Below are positions 1 to 8,910 of a stretch of 48,306 bases of DNA, piece after piece. The stretch is from XN24 sp964413755 (GTDB lineage Bacteria; Pseudomonadota; Gammaproteobacteria; Steroidobacterales; XN24). Every line of letters begins with the position of its first letter. The stretch's first letter is position 1. The notes below the pieces were generated by a model that searched no databases, was not told the origin of the DNA, and saw only the letters and a list, made by a program, of their open reading frames with translations. A program made the translations under genes and the position numbers. The stretch covers positions 1 to 48,306 of the forward strand of contig CAYPTW010000003.1 in the NCBI GenBank assembly GCA_964413755.1. Reading direction: 5' to 3'.

Positions 1-46
1 AAGCTTCCGCTGGGCGAAATATACGATCAGGAGATCACCCGTACTC

Positions 47-1318
<1,272 letters not shown>

Positions 1319-1409
1319 GGGCAATTCGGCGGCGGGCGCTTCGTGCGTCGGGAGCTCGCGGCCGCATCATTACTACGACGCACTCTTGTATGGAATGAGC
1401 ACAAACGTT

Positions 1410-1700
1410 ATGAATATCTATGTTGGAAATCTGGCCTACAGCGTGACTGAAGACGATCTGCGGAATGCATTTTCGGAGTTCGGCAGCGTCACTCGCGCCA
1501 CTGTCATCACCGACAAGTTCTCGGGCCAGTCCAAGGGCTTTGGCTTTGTCGAGATGTCGGACAACTCCGAGGCCGAGGCCGCCATTCGCGGGCTGAACGA
1601 CAAGCCCCTGAACGGCCGCAACGTCAAGGTCAACCAGGCCAAGCCGCGCGAAGAGCGCCCCGCCCGTAGCGGTGGTGGCGGCGGCGGCGGTCGCTGGTAA
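1410..1700 (+). CDS. Small glycine-rich RRM RNA-binding protein
   Basis: A single RNA recognition motif of about 80 residues followed by a short Gly-rich tail. RNP2 (IYVGNL) sits at the N-terminus and RNP1 (KGFGFVEM) about 40 residues later, both with the aromatic residues that stack on RNA bases. This is the small RRM type found in cyanobacteria and proteobacteria, often cold-induced and resembling plant glycine-rich proteins. The chosen start gives MNIYVGNLAYS, typical of the family, with GGA/GAG purines 10-15 bases upstream; an in-frame ATG at 1395 would add five residues. The frame stays open far upstream into rhlE, but that part is a shadow. It lies 91 bases after the helicase gene and is followed by a strong terminator, so the two may form one RNA-handling unit. 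Its RNA targets are unknown. Confidence 0.9.
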   Translation: MNIYVGNLAYSVTEDDLRNAFSEFGSVTRATVITDKFSGQSKGFGFVEMSDNSEAEAAIRGLNDKPLNGRNVKVNQAKPREERPARSGGGGGGGRW

Positions 1701-1740
1701 GACGTCGACTACGCAAGGGGCTTAGGCCCTGCGCAGGCAG

Positions 1741-1763
1741 AGGGCCCCGCAAGGGGCCCTTTT
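1741..1763 (+). terminator. Intrinsic terminator after the RRM gene
   Basis: A perfect 8-bp stem, AGGGCCCC (1741-1748) with GGGGCCCT (1753-1760), closed by a GCAA tetraloop of the stable GNRA class and followed by TTTCC and more T-rich sequence. It starts 40 bases after the RRM stop codon. This is the clearest Rho-independent terminator in the window, and it separates the helicase/RRM unit from the Anbu unit. Confidence 0.88.
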
Positions 1764-1847
1764 CCTTTGCGGCGCCCGGGTCCGTTCCACCCGTGAGCCG
1801 AACTTGCTAAGGTTCGCACCCAAATTCGCTTCAATGGGAACGTACAC

Positions 1848-2246
1848 ATGGCAGAGCAGGATAACGGCGCCGGCATGAACGCCGCCGACCTCTACAGCGA
1901 AGAGATGTTCACCGACCGCCGGGTGGGCACCATCCAGCGGCTCACGCCGGTGACGGCGGAGGGCGCGCGCGACGAAGGTCGCGAGGTGCTTTACGTCGGC
2001 CAGGCCCAGGTGATGACGCCGGCCGGCGCATTGCCGCTCTCTTTCGAGATCCCTGCGGCTTCGCTGGCCGAGGCGGTGGAGGGCTTCGGCGCGGCCGCCG
2101 AGAAAGCCGTGCAGGAGACCATGCAGCGGCTGCAGGAAATGCGCCGCGAGGCGGCGGGCTCCCTTATCCTGCCGGAATCCGGCGGGGCCGCCATACCGCC
2201 GGGAATGCCGGGCGCGCCCGGCGGCGGCAAGATTCGCATGCCCTGA
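1848..2246 (+). CDS. Hypothetical protein upstream of the Anbu peptidase
   Basis: I do not recognise this 132-aa family. It begins MAEQDNGAGMNAADLY, has a predicted mixed central domain (about 20-75), then an alanine/glutamate-rich helix with many Gln and Arg (about 75-110, possibly coiled). It ends in a flexible Gly/Pro-rich tail (GGAAIPPGMPGAPGGG, then KIRMP). There is no signal peptide or membrane segment, so it is probably cytoplasmic. A GGGAA lies 7 bases before the ATG. The stop is only 10 bases from the Anbu start on the same strand, so the two are almost certainly co-transcribed. A partner, adaptor or substrate of the Anbu/ATP-grasp system is possible but is inference from position and tail composition only. 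Confidence 0.8.
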   Translation: MAEQDNGAGMNAADLYSEEMFTDRRVGTIQRLTPVTAEGARDEGREVLYVGQAQVMTPAGALPLSFEIPAASLAEAVEGFGAAAEKAVQETMQRLQEMRREAAGSLILPESGGAAIPPGMPGAPGGGKIRMP

Positions 2247-2256
2247 GCGGGGATAC

Positions 2257-3012
2257 ATGACCTACTGCGTCGCACTGTCCGTCGATCGAGGCCTGGTATT
2301 CGCCTCGGACTCGCGTACCAACGCGGGCCCCGACCAGGTCAGCGTGTTCGGCAAGATGCACGTGTTGCTGGAAGCGCCGGACCGTTTTTTCGTGCTGCTT
2401 TCGGCGGGCAACCTGGGTACCACGCAGGCGGTCAGGACGCGTATCCGCCACGACCTCGAGTTCGACCGCCGTCCGAACCTGCGCACCGTGCAGAGCATGG
2501 CGGAGGCAGCAGAGTATCTCGGCGGTATCAATGCCGAGCAGCGGCGCAAGCATGCCGAGGGCGGCGAGCCGGACTCGGCAATGACCGCGACCTTTATTCT
2601 CGGCGGCCAGATCCACGGGCGTGCGCCGGGCATCTTCCTGGTTTACCCGGAGGGCAACTACATCCGCGCCTCGAGCCAGACGCCGTTCCTGCAGATCGGT
2701 GAGCTGAAGTATGGCAAGCCGATTCTCGACCGGTTGGTGAAGCCCGGACTGGAACTCGAGGACGTGGCCCGCGTGGTGCTGCTTTCCATGGACGCGACCA
2801 TGCGCAGCAACGTCACCGTGGGACCGCCGATCGAGGTGCTGATCTACGACCCGGAGCGCCCGCAGCTGGTGCGCCACATGATCTTCGGGCCGGAAGACGA
2901 CTACCTGCGCGAGCTCGGGCGCGCCTGGCAGGGTTACGTGGAGAAGGCCTTCAGTGTGCTGCCGCCGTTGCCGCCGCGTCCTGCCGAGCTGCTGCGAGTC
3001 GTTGATGAATGA
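2257..3012 (+). CDS. anbu: Anbu-type proteasome-like peptidase
   Basis: An N-terminal-nucleophile hydrolase of the Anbu (ancestral beta subunit, COG3484) branch, related to HslV and proteasome beta subunits. The N-terminus MTYCVALSVDRGLVFASDSR is diagnostic. Removal of Met exposes Thr2 as nucleophile; Asp18 in SDSRTN and Lys33 (GKM) match the proteasome Asp17/Lys33 pair. Length 251 aa is normal. Anbu proteins form rings or helical assemblies of unclear biological substrate. In many bacteria the gene sits with COG2307 (alpha-E) and COG2308 (permuted ATP-grasp) genes; here those lie just downstream on the opposite strand. Its 3' end overlaps the metallopeptidase gene by 62 bp in convergent orientation. 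The family assignment is firm; substrate and regulation are unknown. Confidence 0.92.
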   Translation: MTYCVALSVDRGLVFASDSRTNAGPDQVSVFGKMHVLLEAPDRFFVLLSAGNLGTTQAVRTRIRHDLEFDRRPNLRTVQSMAEAAEYLGGINAEQRRKHAEGGEPDSAMTATFILGGQIHGRAPGIFLVYPEGNYIRASSQTPFLQIGELKYGKPILDRLVKPGLELEDVARVVLLSMDATMRSNVTVGPPIEVLIYDPERPQLVRHMIFGPEDDYLRELGRAWQGYVEKAFSVLPPLPPRPAELLRVVDE

Positions 3013-3985
3013 ACGCCAGCTTGGCACGCACCGGCCCGGTGATGACGAAGGGATAAGGATCATCCAGGCCGAGTGAGCGTGCCATCTCGTTCAGGCTGAC
3101 CGCGCCGGGGATCCACAGGGCCAGTTCCTCGTCCCAGTCTTCCGCGGGCGCTTCCCGGATCAGGCCGGTGGCGCGCGCCGTCTCCAGCGCGTCGCTGATG
3201 TGCAGGTAGTGCGCCCAGGTCTCGGCCCAGTCTTCCATGGGATGCGCCGAGGCATAGGGACTGATGCAACGGCCGTTCCAGCTCGGGTCCGGGCCTTCCT
3301 CGTGATAGTGCGCCAGCGCGGCCGCGTAGTCGCGGCGCTCGTCGCCGAACAGCTCACGGTAGGTGTCCCGTGCGGGGCCCGGCGGTACCAGCACCGCCTC
3401 GTAGTAATGCCCGCTTTCGTGGCGGAAATGTCCCAGCAGGGTGCGATAGCGCTCGGCCATCTGCTCCCGCACCACGTGCCGCGCCACGTCGTCCGCTTCC
3501 AGCAGGTTGATGGTGATGATCCCGGCGCGATGCCCGGTCATGACCAGCGACTCCGCCACGTCCGGGTTGCTGCGCTGGTCCTCCAGGAACTCGAAACGCA
3601 GCGGCGGCCGCCCGTCGCCGGCCTCGAGCGGCAAGCCGAGGTTGATGAGGCTGTAGACGAGCCGGCGCTTGGCCTGCTCGGTGCGGCGCCACAGCCGCAG
3701 GTTGTGCTCGGTCCCGAGGTTCGGAATCGTCCGGTTGAGGCGGCAGGCGGCGCAGAAATCGTGCGGGTCGTCGGCGCGCAGCAGCCAGTTGCAGGCGCGG
3801 TGTTCGATGCGGTTGCGGCAGGCCTTCCAGGCGCTCCCGTCTGCCGCCAAAAAAAGCTCCTGCGACGCGGGGCGCGCCAGGAAGGTCGACATCTGCGGCG
3901 CATAGCCCAGCTGCGCGCCACAGCCCGTGCAGGCGTAATCGTCGAAGAACACCGTGAGACCGCAGCTGCAGCGGAAACGCTTCAC
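2951..3985 (-). CDS. Zinc-ribbon plus zincin metallopeptidase (COG4307-like)
   Basis: Predicted zinc-binding peptidase of 344 aa. The N-terminus carries a zinc ribbon (C6, C8, C19, C22), followed by further Cys at 56, 65, 78 and 81. The catalytic HExxH is HESGH at 189-193, and the acidic cluster EDWAETWAHYLH at 251-262 probably supplies the third metal ligand. The start is GTG at 3985, overlapping the stop of the upstream alpha-E gene as GTGA, which implies translational coupling. It is the last gene of the ATP-grasp/alpha-E operon. In other Anbu loci I recall a transglutaminase-like peptidase in this company; none is present here, so this zincin may take that place (inference). No signal peptide is visible. 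The C-terminal 20 residues are encoded opposite the end of anbu. Confidence 0.85.
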   Translation of the reverse strand: MKRFRCSCGLTVFFDDYACTGCGAQLGYAPQMSTFLARPASQELFLAADGSAWKACRNRIEHRACNWLLRADDPHDFCAACRLNRTIPNLGTEHNLRLWRRTEQAKRRLVYSLINLGLPLEAGDGRPPLRFEFLEDQRSNPDVAESLVMTGHRAGIITINLLEADDVARHVVREQMAERYRTLLGHFRHESGHYYEAVLVPPGPARDTYRELFGDERRDYAAALAHYHEEGPDPSWNGRCISPYASAHPMEDWAETWAHYLHISDALETARATGLIREAPAEDWDEELALWIPGAVSLNEMARSLGLDDPYPFVITGPVRAKLAFIHQRLAAARQDAAATAAAH

Positions 3986-4917
3986 GCGACCTCGCCGGGC
4001 AGGAACCAGGTCGCCGCGACCTGGGTGTGCACCGTCGCGAACTCGAGCTGCAGGTCGTCCATGAGCTGGTGCAGCAGGGCCTCGCTGACGTCCTCCGGCA
4101 GCTGCTCGCCGACGATGCGCTGCAGCCGCAGGATGGCGCGCAACGGCCCCTCGTGGTTGGGCAGCAGGACGGTGCTGGCCTCCAGCTCAAGCAGGCAATG
4201 CATCACCGCGCGCGGGAACAGCGGATCCTGCAGCAGGAAGCGCACCACGTCCTCGTCGCGGATGCGCCGCCGCACGTACTGGCGGTACATCTGGTAGCCG
4301 GAAAGCGACTTCAGCACCGCCATCCACAGGGTGTTGTCCGGTCGCGCCTCGGCGGCGTGCGCTCCCACCAGGGTCGCTGCAGCCACGTCGATGATGCGGG
4401 TCGTCATGTCCGCCCGCTCCAGGTTCCGGCCCAGGCGGATGAAGTGATAGGCGTCGCCGTGGCTCATCGTGCCCGACAGCAGTCCGGTCAGTTGCTGCGC
4501 CTGCCGCACGATGCCGGACAGCACCTCGTGGCGCCGGCGCGGCGAGGCCATCTTGGGCAGTTCCTTGCGGCCGAAAAGACACAGCTCGTTGACACTGCGC
4601 CAGGCCTCGGTCGGGCACAGGTCGCGCGTGGTGCGGAAGTTCTCCCGCGCCGCCTCCAGCGATGCGAGGATGGAGCCGGGATTGCCCCGGTCCGAGGCGA
4701 GGAACTTGAGCGTCTCCCGGTCGCCGCCGCGCGGCACGCGTGCGCTGAACAGCTCCTGTGCGCCGCAGATGTCGACCAGCAGCGGCCAGCCCACGCCGGT
4801 TTCCTGCGGCAGGTCCATCATGGCGGCATCGTAGACGCGCACCAGGCGCGCAGTGTTCTCCGCCCGCTCCAGGTAACGGGCGCCCCAGTACATGCGTTCC
4901 GCGACGCGCGACAGCAT
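3982..4917 (-). CDS. Alpha-E domain protein (COG2307)
   Basis: All-helical protein of 311 aa from the alpha-E family, which nearly always accompanies the permuted ATP-grasp COG2308. Two signature helices are visible: YWGARYLERAENTARL near residues 10-25 and RLGRNLERADMTTRIID in the middle, both with the conserved LERA(E/D). Its biochemical role is not established; published genome-context work proposed that it works with the ATP-grasp in synthesis or modification of peptides. The ATG at 4917 lies two bases after the ATP-grasp stop. The frame is open further upstream into the ATP-grasp gene, but that part is a shadow and the family N-terminus (MLSRVAERMYW) begins here. It overlaps the downstream peptidase start by 4 bases. 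Confidence 0.9.
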   Translation of the reverse strand: MLSRVAERMYWGARYLERAENTARLVRVYDAAMMDLPQETGVGWPLLVDICGAQELFSARVPRGGDRETLKFLASDRGNPGSILASLEAARENFRTTRDLCPTEAWRSVNELCLFGRKELPKMASPRRRHEVLSGIVRQAQQLTGLLSGTMSHGDAYHFIRLGRNLERADMTTRIIDVAAATLVGAHAAEARPDNTLWMAVLKSLSGYQMYRQYVRRRIRDEDVVRFLLQDPLFPRAVMHCLLELEASTVLLPNHEGPLRAILRLQRIVGEQLPEDVSEALLHQLMDDLQLEFATVHTQVAATWFLPGEVA

Positions 4918-4919
4918 GC

Positions 4920-6371
4920 TCAGTGCTCCCCGTCTTCGATGACCCAGGTGTCCTTGCTGCCGCCGCCCTGGCTGCTGTTCACTACCAGCGAACCCTTCAC
5001 CAGCGCCACGCGCGTCAGCCCCCCTGCCGTCACCGCGCTGCGCTCGCCCTGCAGGCCAAACGGCCTCAGGTCGAGGTGGCGGGGCTCGAGCCGCCCCTTC
5101 ACCAGGGTCGGTGCGGTGGACAGCTGCAGCACCGGCTGCGCCACGTAATTGCGCGGCTCGCGCTTGACGAGGCGGCGGAATTTCTCGAGCTCCTCGCGGC
5201 TCGCGGCGGGGCCGATGAGCATGCCGTAGCCGCCGGACTCGTTCACCGGTTTCACCACCAGCTGTTCCATGTGCTCGAGCACGTAGGCGCACTCATCGGG
5301 CCGCACGCAGGCGTGGGTCGGCACGTTCGGCAGGATCGGCTCCTCGTCGAGGTAGTAGCGGATGATGTCCGGCACGAAGGCGTAGACCAGCTTGTCGTCG
5401 GCCACGCCCGCGCCCGGCGCATTGGCGATGGCGACGTTGCCGGCGCGCCAGGCGCGCATCAGGCCCGGCACGCCGAGCAGCGAGTCGGCGCGGAACACTT
5501 CGGGATCGAGGAAGGTGTCGTTGACGCGACGGTAGACGACGTCGACGCGCTCCAGCCCGCCGATGGTGCGCATGTACACGCAATCGTCGTCCCCCACCAG
5601 CAGGTCACCGCCCTCGACCAGCTCGGCCCCCATGGACTGGGCCAGGTAGGCATGCTCGAAGTACGCCGAGTTGTAGATGCCCGGCGTGAGCACCACCACC
5701 TCCGGATAGTCGAGCGGGCGCGGCGACAGCGAGGCGAGGGTGTCGAACAGCAGCGAGGGGTAGTCGTCCACCGGCAGGATGCGCTGGTGCGCGAACAGCT
5801 CGGGGAACACCTGCTTGGTGACGATGCGGTTCTCCAGCATGTAGGAGACGCCGGAGGGCACACGCAGGTTGTCCTCGAGCACGTACACCGTGCCGTCCGC
5901 GTCGCGCACCAGGTCGCTGCCGCAGATATGCGCCCAGGCCCCGTGCGCGGGCCGCACGCCCATGCACTCGGGCAGGAAATTGCCCGAGGTCTCGATCAGC
6001 TCACGCGGGAAGACGCCGTCGGCGAGGATGCGCTGCTCGTTGTAGATGTCGTCGATGAACAGGTTCAGCGCCGTCAGGCGCTGCTTCAGCCCGGCCTCGA
6101 TGCCGCGCCACTCGCTGGCGGCGATGACGCGCGGAATGATGTCGAAGGGCCAGGCGCGGTCGATGTTCTGGCCCTCGCTGTACACCGTGAAGGTGATGCC
6201 CATCTCCACGATCGCTCGCTCGGCGGCCTCCTGGCGGCGGCCCAGCTGCTTGGGCGTGAGCGAGGCGAGGTAACGGGTCAGCTGCTGCGCGTGCGGCCGC
6301 GGCCGGCCCGGCCCGGCCAGCAACTCGTCCCAAGCGTCGCCCGGATCGTACTGGCTCCAGCTGATCTTCAT
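4920..6371 (-). CDS. Circularly permuted ATP-grasp protein (COG2308)
   Basis: 483-aa ATP-grasp enzyme whose ATP-grasp elements occur in permuted order. Recognisable blocks are YSEGQNIDRAWPFDIIPR (about 64-81), GSDLVRDADGTVYVLEDNLR (151-170) with PSGVSYMLENR (172-182), GGDLLVGDD with RTIGGLERVDVVYRRV, NAPGAGVADDK, VVKPVNESGGYGM and the C-terminal GSLVVNSSQGGGSKDTWV. Such enzymes are predicted amide or peptide ligases with an acyl-phosphate intermediate; no substrate is proven. First gene of an operon with alpha-E (2-nt gap) and the zincin. The ATG at 6371 has only a weak purine stretch upstream. Position next to Anbu suggests a ligation/degradation cycle on an unknown peptide (inference from gene neighbourhood). 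Confidence 0.92.
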   Translation of the reverse strand: MKISWSQYDPGDAWDELLAGPGRPRPHAQQLTRYLASLTPKQLGRRQEAAERAIVEMGITFTVYSEGQNIDRAWPFDIIPRVIAASEWRGIEAGLKQRLTALNLFIDDIYNEQRILADGVFPRELIETSGNFLPECMGVRPAHGAWAHICGSDLVRDADGTVYVLEDNLRVPSGVSYMLENRIVTKQVFPELFAHQRILPVDDYPSLLFDTLASLSPRPLDYPEVVVLTPGIYNSAYFEHAYLAQSMGAELVEGGDLLVGDDDCVYMRTIGGLERVDVVYRRVNDTFLDPEVFRADSLLGVPGLMRAWRAGNVAIANAPGAGVADDKLVYAFVPDIIRYYLDEEPILPNVPTHACVRPDECAYVLEHMEQLVVKPVNESGGYGMLIGPAASREELEKFRRLVKREPRNYVAQPVLQLSTAPTLVKGRLEPRHLDLRPFGLQGERSAVTAGGLTRVALVKGSLVVNSSQGGGSKDTWVIEDGEH

Positions 6372-6403
6372 CCTGTCGTGTCCGGCAAGAACATCCGGTC
6401 ACA

Positions 6404-6412
6404 AGCATAGCA
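6404..6412 (-). promoter_or_regulatory. Possible extended -10 for the ATP-grasp operon
   Basis: Read on the minus strand, TGCTATGCT resembles an extended -10 (TGnTATAAT) about 33 bases before the ATP-grasp start codon. No good -35 lies at the normal distance. The 62-base gap between this operon and the upstream reductase gene leaves room for a promoter, but read-through is equally possible. Confidence 0.3.
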
Positions 6413-6433
6413 GGGTGCGCGCGGGGCCCGGGG

Positions 6434-7666
6434 TCAGCCCTCCAGGGCGAAGCCGATATCCGCGTGCTCCTGCAGGCGCCCGATCAGCAGCTCGCCGCAG
6501 GCCGTGGACGGCGTCCAGCAGCCGCCTGCCACCGGCAGGGCCGCATCCTCGAGCGCGAGGCAGATGGCAGCCTCGCCGAGCATGCGCGCGGTCGCGCCGT
6601 AGCCCGGGTCGCGTTGCCCGGTGACGCGGGCGACCAGGCGCCGCCCCGGCGCGGCAGGATGCCGGCCGATCAGGCGCAGGTCGAAGCCGCCGGCCTCGCG
6701 TGCGGCTTCGTCCGGGCCCTCGCCGGGCTGCGGCAGGAACAGCCGGTTCATGGCCCGGCGCGCCGGGCGTAGCGAGCCGGCGGCGAGAAATCCCCCCAGC
6801 AGCGCGGTGATGGCGGTGGCGCGGGCGAGGCCCGCCAGGCCGGTGCCGGTGCTCACCGCTTCGGAGTAACGGAAGCGATGGCCCCAGGGCCAGCCCAGCA
6901 AGGCGTGGCTGCGGCGCACGATGCGGGTGTTGACCGAGGCCATGACGAACGGTGCCGTCCAGCACTCCGCGTCCGAGTCCTTCAGCGGTGTCGACTGGTC
7001 ACGGCCGTCCGGGCCCTTGCGCTCCCCCGGCGGGTTGAGCGCGTAAGGGTGTCCCATGACCTTGCGCTGGGCCGGATCGGCCTGCGCGGTCTCCAGCGCA
7101 TTCAGGATGCTGGCCACGGTGCCGCCGCTGAACGCGCCTTGCATGCGCCGCACGAAGAGCTTGACCGAGCTGCAGGGTTGCCCGTAGCGCGCGACGGCCT
7201 GCTGCTGCAGGAAATAGCAGCCGAGGTCTGAGGGCACCGAATCGAAGCCGCAGGCATGCACGATGCGGGCACCGGTCTCGACCGCGCGCGCCTGGTGCGC
7301 ATCGATCATCTGCCGCATCCAGTGCACTTCACCGCTCAGGTCGCAATAGTGCGTGCCCTGGTCGGCACAGGCGGCGACCAGCTCGGAGCCGTACAGCGCG
7401 TAGGGGCCCACGGTGCTGCACACGGCGCGGGTGCGGCGCGCGAGTTCCGCGAGGGAGCGCGTGTCGTGACTGTCGCCGAGCACGATCGGCGTGCGTTCCG
7501 CACCGATGTCCGCCAGCATTGCGGCGAGCTTGCCGGCGTTGCGGCCGCCGACGGCCCAGCGCAACTCCAGGCCGTCGCGGCAGCGCCGCGCCAGGTGCTC
7601 GGCGACCAGGCGGCCGGTGAAGCCGCTGGCGCCCCAGAGGATGAGGTCGAATTCGCGCGTTTTCAT
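6434..7666 (-). CDS. Saccharopine dehydrogenase-like NAD(P) oxidoreductase
   Basis: 410-aa member of the saccharopine dehydrogenase/trans-acting enoyl reductase superfamily. The Rossmann fold is seen in DLILWGASGFTGRLVAEHL at the N-terminus (GASGFTG 12-18), followed by RWAVGGRNAGKL and the conserved GPYALYGSELVAACADQGTH and YCDLSGE segments. Homologues include the mycobacterial trans-acting enoyl reductase of phenolic lipids, but most bacterial members are uncharacterised, so the substrate cannot be named. A moderately hydrophobic stretch (LAGLARATAITALLGGFLAA) might touch the membrane. The ATG at 7666 was chosen because the family sequence starts there. It is divergent from adhC across 136 bases and lies upstream of the ATP-grasp operon on the same strand, with no obvious functional link. 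Confidence 0.85.
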   Translation of the reverse strand: MKTREFDLILWGASGFTGRLVAEHLARRCRDGLELRWAVGGRNAGKLAAMLADIGAERTPIVLGDSHDTRSLAELARRTRAVCSTVGPYALYGSELVAACADQGTHYCDLSGEVHWMRQMIDAHQARAVETGARIVHACGFDSVPSDLGCYFLQQQAVARYGQPCSSVKLFVRRMQGAFSGGTVASILNALETAQADPAQRKVMGHPYALNPPGERKGPDGRDQSTPLKDSDAECWTAPFVMASVNTRIVRRSHALLGWPWGHRFRYSEAVSTGTGLAGLARATAITALLGGFLAAGSLRPARRAMNRLFLPQPGEGPDEAAREAGGFDLRLIGRHPAAPGRRLVARVTGQRDPGYGATARMLGEAAICLALEDAALPVAGGCWTPSTACGELLIGRLQEHADIGFALEG

Positions 7667-7739
7667 CGGGTTCCCGTGTGTCCCGCCGGCGGCGGGCAGG
7701 CGCCTAAAGATAACAGGAAAGGCCGGCATCCGCGGCCGG

Positions 7740-7769
7740 GTGGCAGGGCCGCGCACGGGGGTCGATAAT
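7740..7769 (+). promoter_or_regulatory. Putative sigma-70 promoter for adhC
   Basis: GATAAT at 7764-7769 matches five of six -10 bases; GTGGCA at 7740-7745 is a four-of-six -35 with an 18-base spacer. Transcription would begin near 7776, leaving a short leader before the strong GGAGG ribosome site at 7792-7796. No FrmR-type regulator gene is adjacent. Confidence 0.5.
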
Positions 7770-7802
7770 CGGGGTCCAGCTGGCCCGATCCGGAGGAACA
7801 TC

Positions 7803-8909
7803 ATGAAGACGCGTGCAGCGGTGGCTTTCGCCGCCGGCCAACCCCTGTCCATCGAGACGGTCGACCTGGATGGCCCGCGCGAAGGCGAAGTGCTGGTCGA
7901 GGTCCGCGCCACGGGCATCTGCCACACCGACGCTTTCACCCTGTCGGGCGAGGATCCCGAGGGCGCTTTCCCCGCCATCCTCGGGCACGAGGGCGCCGGG
8001 GTGGTGGTGGACGTGGGTCCGGGCGTGAAGTCGATCAAGAAGGGCGACCATGTCATCCCCTTGTACACGCCCGAATGCCGCGAGTGCGATTTCTGCCTCA
8101 ACCCCAAGACCAACCTGTGCCAGGCGATCCGTGCCACCCAGGGCCGGGGCGTGATGCCTGACGGCACCAGCCGTTTCTCGCTCGACGGCAAGCCGTTGCT
8201 GCATTACATGGGCTGCTCGACCTTCTCCAACTACACCGTGATGCCGGAGATCGCGGTGGCGAAGATCCGTGACGACGCGCCCTTCGACAAGGTCTGTTAC
8301 ATCGGCTGCGGCGTGACCACCGGGATCGGCGCAGTGGTGTTCACCGCCAAGGTCGAGCCGGGCTCAACCGTCGCGGTGTTCGGCCTCGGCGGCATCGGCC
8401 TCAACGTGGTGCAGGGCGCGCGCATGGTCGGCGCAGACCGCATCATCGGCGTCGACCTGAACCCGGCCAAGGCGGAGCTGGCGCGGAAGTTCGGCATGAC
8501 CGACTTCGTCAACGCCGCCGAAGTCGACGACGTCGTGGGCGAGATCGTGTCCCTGACCGGGGGCGGCGTGGACTACAGCTTCGAGTGCATCGGCAACGTG
8601 AAAGTCATGCGCCAGGCGCTGGAGTGCTGCCACAAGGGCTGGGGCACCAGCGTGATCATCGGCGTCGCCGGCGCCGGCCAGGAGATCGCCACGCGGCCCT
8701 TCCAGCTCGTCACGGGACGCAACTGGCGCGGCAGTGCCTTCGGCGGCGCGCGCGGGCGCACCGACGTGCCGAAGATCGTCGACTGGTACATGGAGGGGAA
8801 GATCAACATCGACGACCTGATCACCCACACCATGCCGCTGGAGGAGATCAACACCGCCTTCGACCTCATGCACGAGGGCAAGAGCATCCGTTCCGTGGTG
8901 CTGTACTGA
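7803..8909 (+). CDS. adhC: S-(hydroxymethyl)glutathione dehydrogenase / class III alcohol dehydrogenase
   Basis: Oxidises S-hydroxymethylglutathione, formed from formaldehyde and glutathione, to S-formylglutathione with NAD; also a likely S-nitrosoglutathione reductase. Catalytic zinc ligands are C40, H62 and C169; the structural zinc is bound by C92, C95, C98 and C106; the NAD motif GLGGIG is at 194-199. Length 368 aa is typical of FrmA/AdhC. The GGAGG at 7792-7796, six bases before the ATG, fixes the start. The S-formylglutathione hydrolase gene follows after one base, giving the standard two-step formaldehyde pathway in the cytoplasm. The gene is very well conserved and the call is secure. 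Confidence 0.97.
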   Translation: MKTRAAVAFAAGQPLSIETVDLDGPREGEVLVEVRATGICHTDAFTLSGEDPEGAFPAILGHEGAGVVVDVGPGVKSIKKGDHVIPLYTPECRECDFCLNPKTNLCQAIRATQGRGVMPDGTSRFSLDGKPLLHYMGCSTFSNYTVMPEIAVAKIRDDAPFDKVCYIGCGVTTGIGAVVFTAKVEPGSTVAVFGLGGIGLNVVQGARMVGADRIIGVDLNPAKAELARKFGMTDFVNAAEVDDVVGEIVSLTGGGVDYSFECIGNVKVMRQALECCHKGWGTSVIIGVAGAGQEIATRPFQLVTGRNWRGSAFGGARGRTDVPKIVDWYMEGKINIDDLITHTMPLEEINTAFDLMHEGKSIRSVVLY

Positions 8910-8910
8910 G

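Noticed and set aside
1..6. HindIII site AAGCTT at the first base, hinting at a cloning junction
   Set aside because: The same site occurs inside the window (about 23143 and 46706), and the sequence reads naturally into a ribosome site, so it is probably chance.
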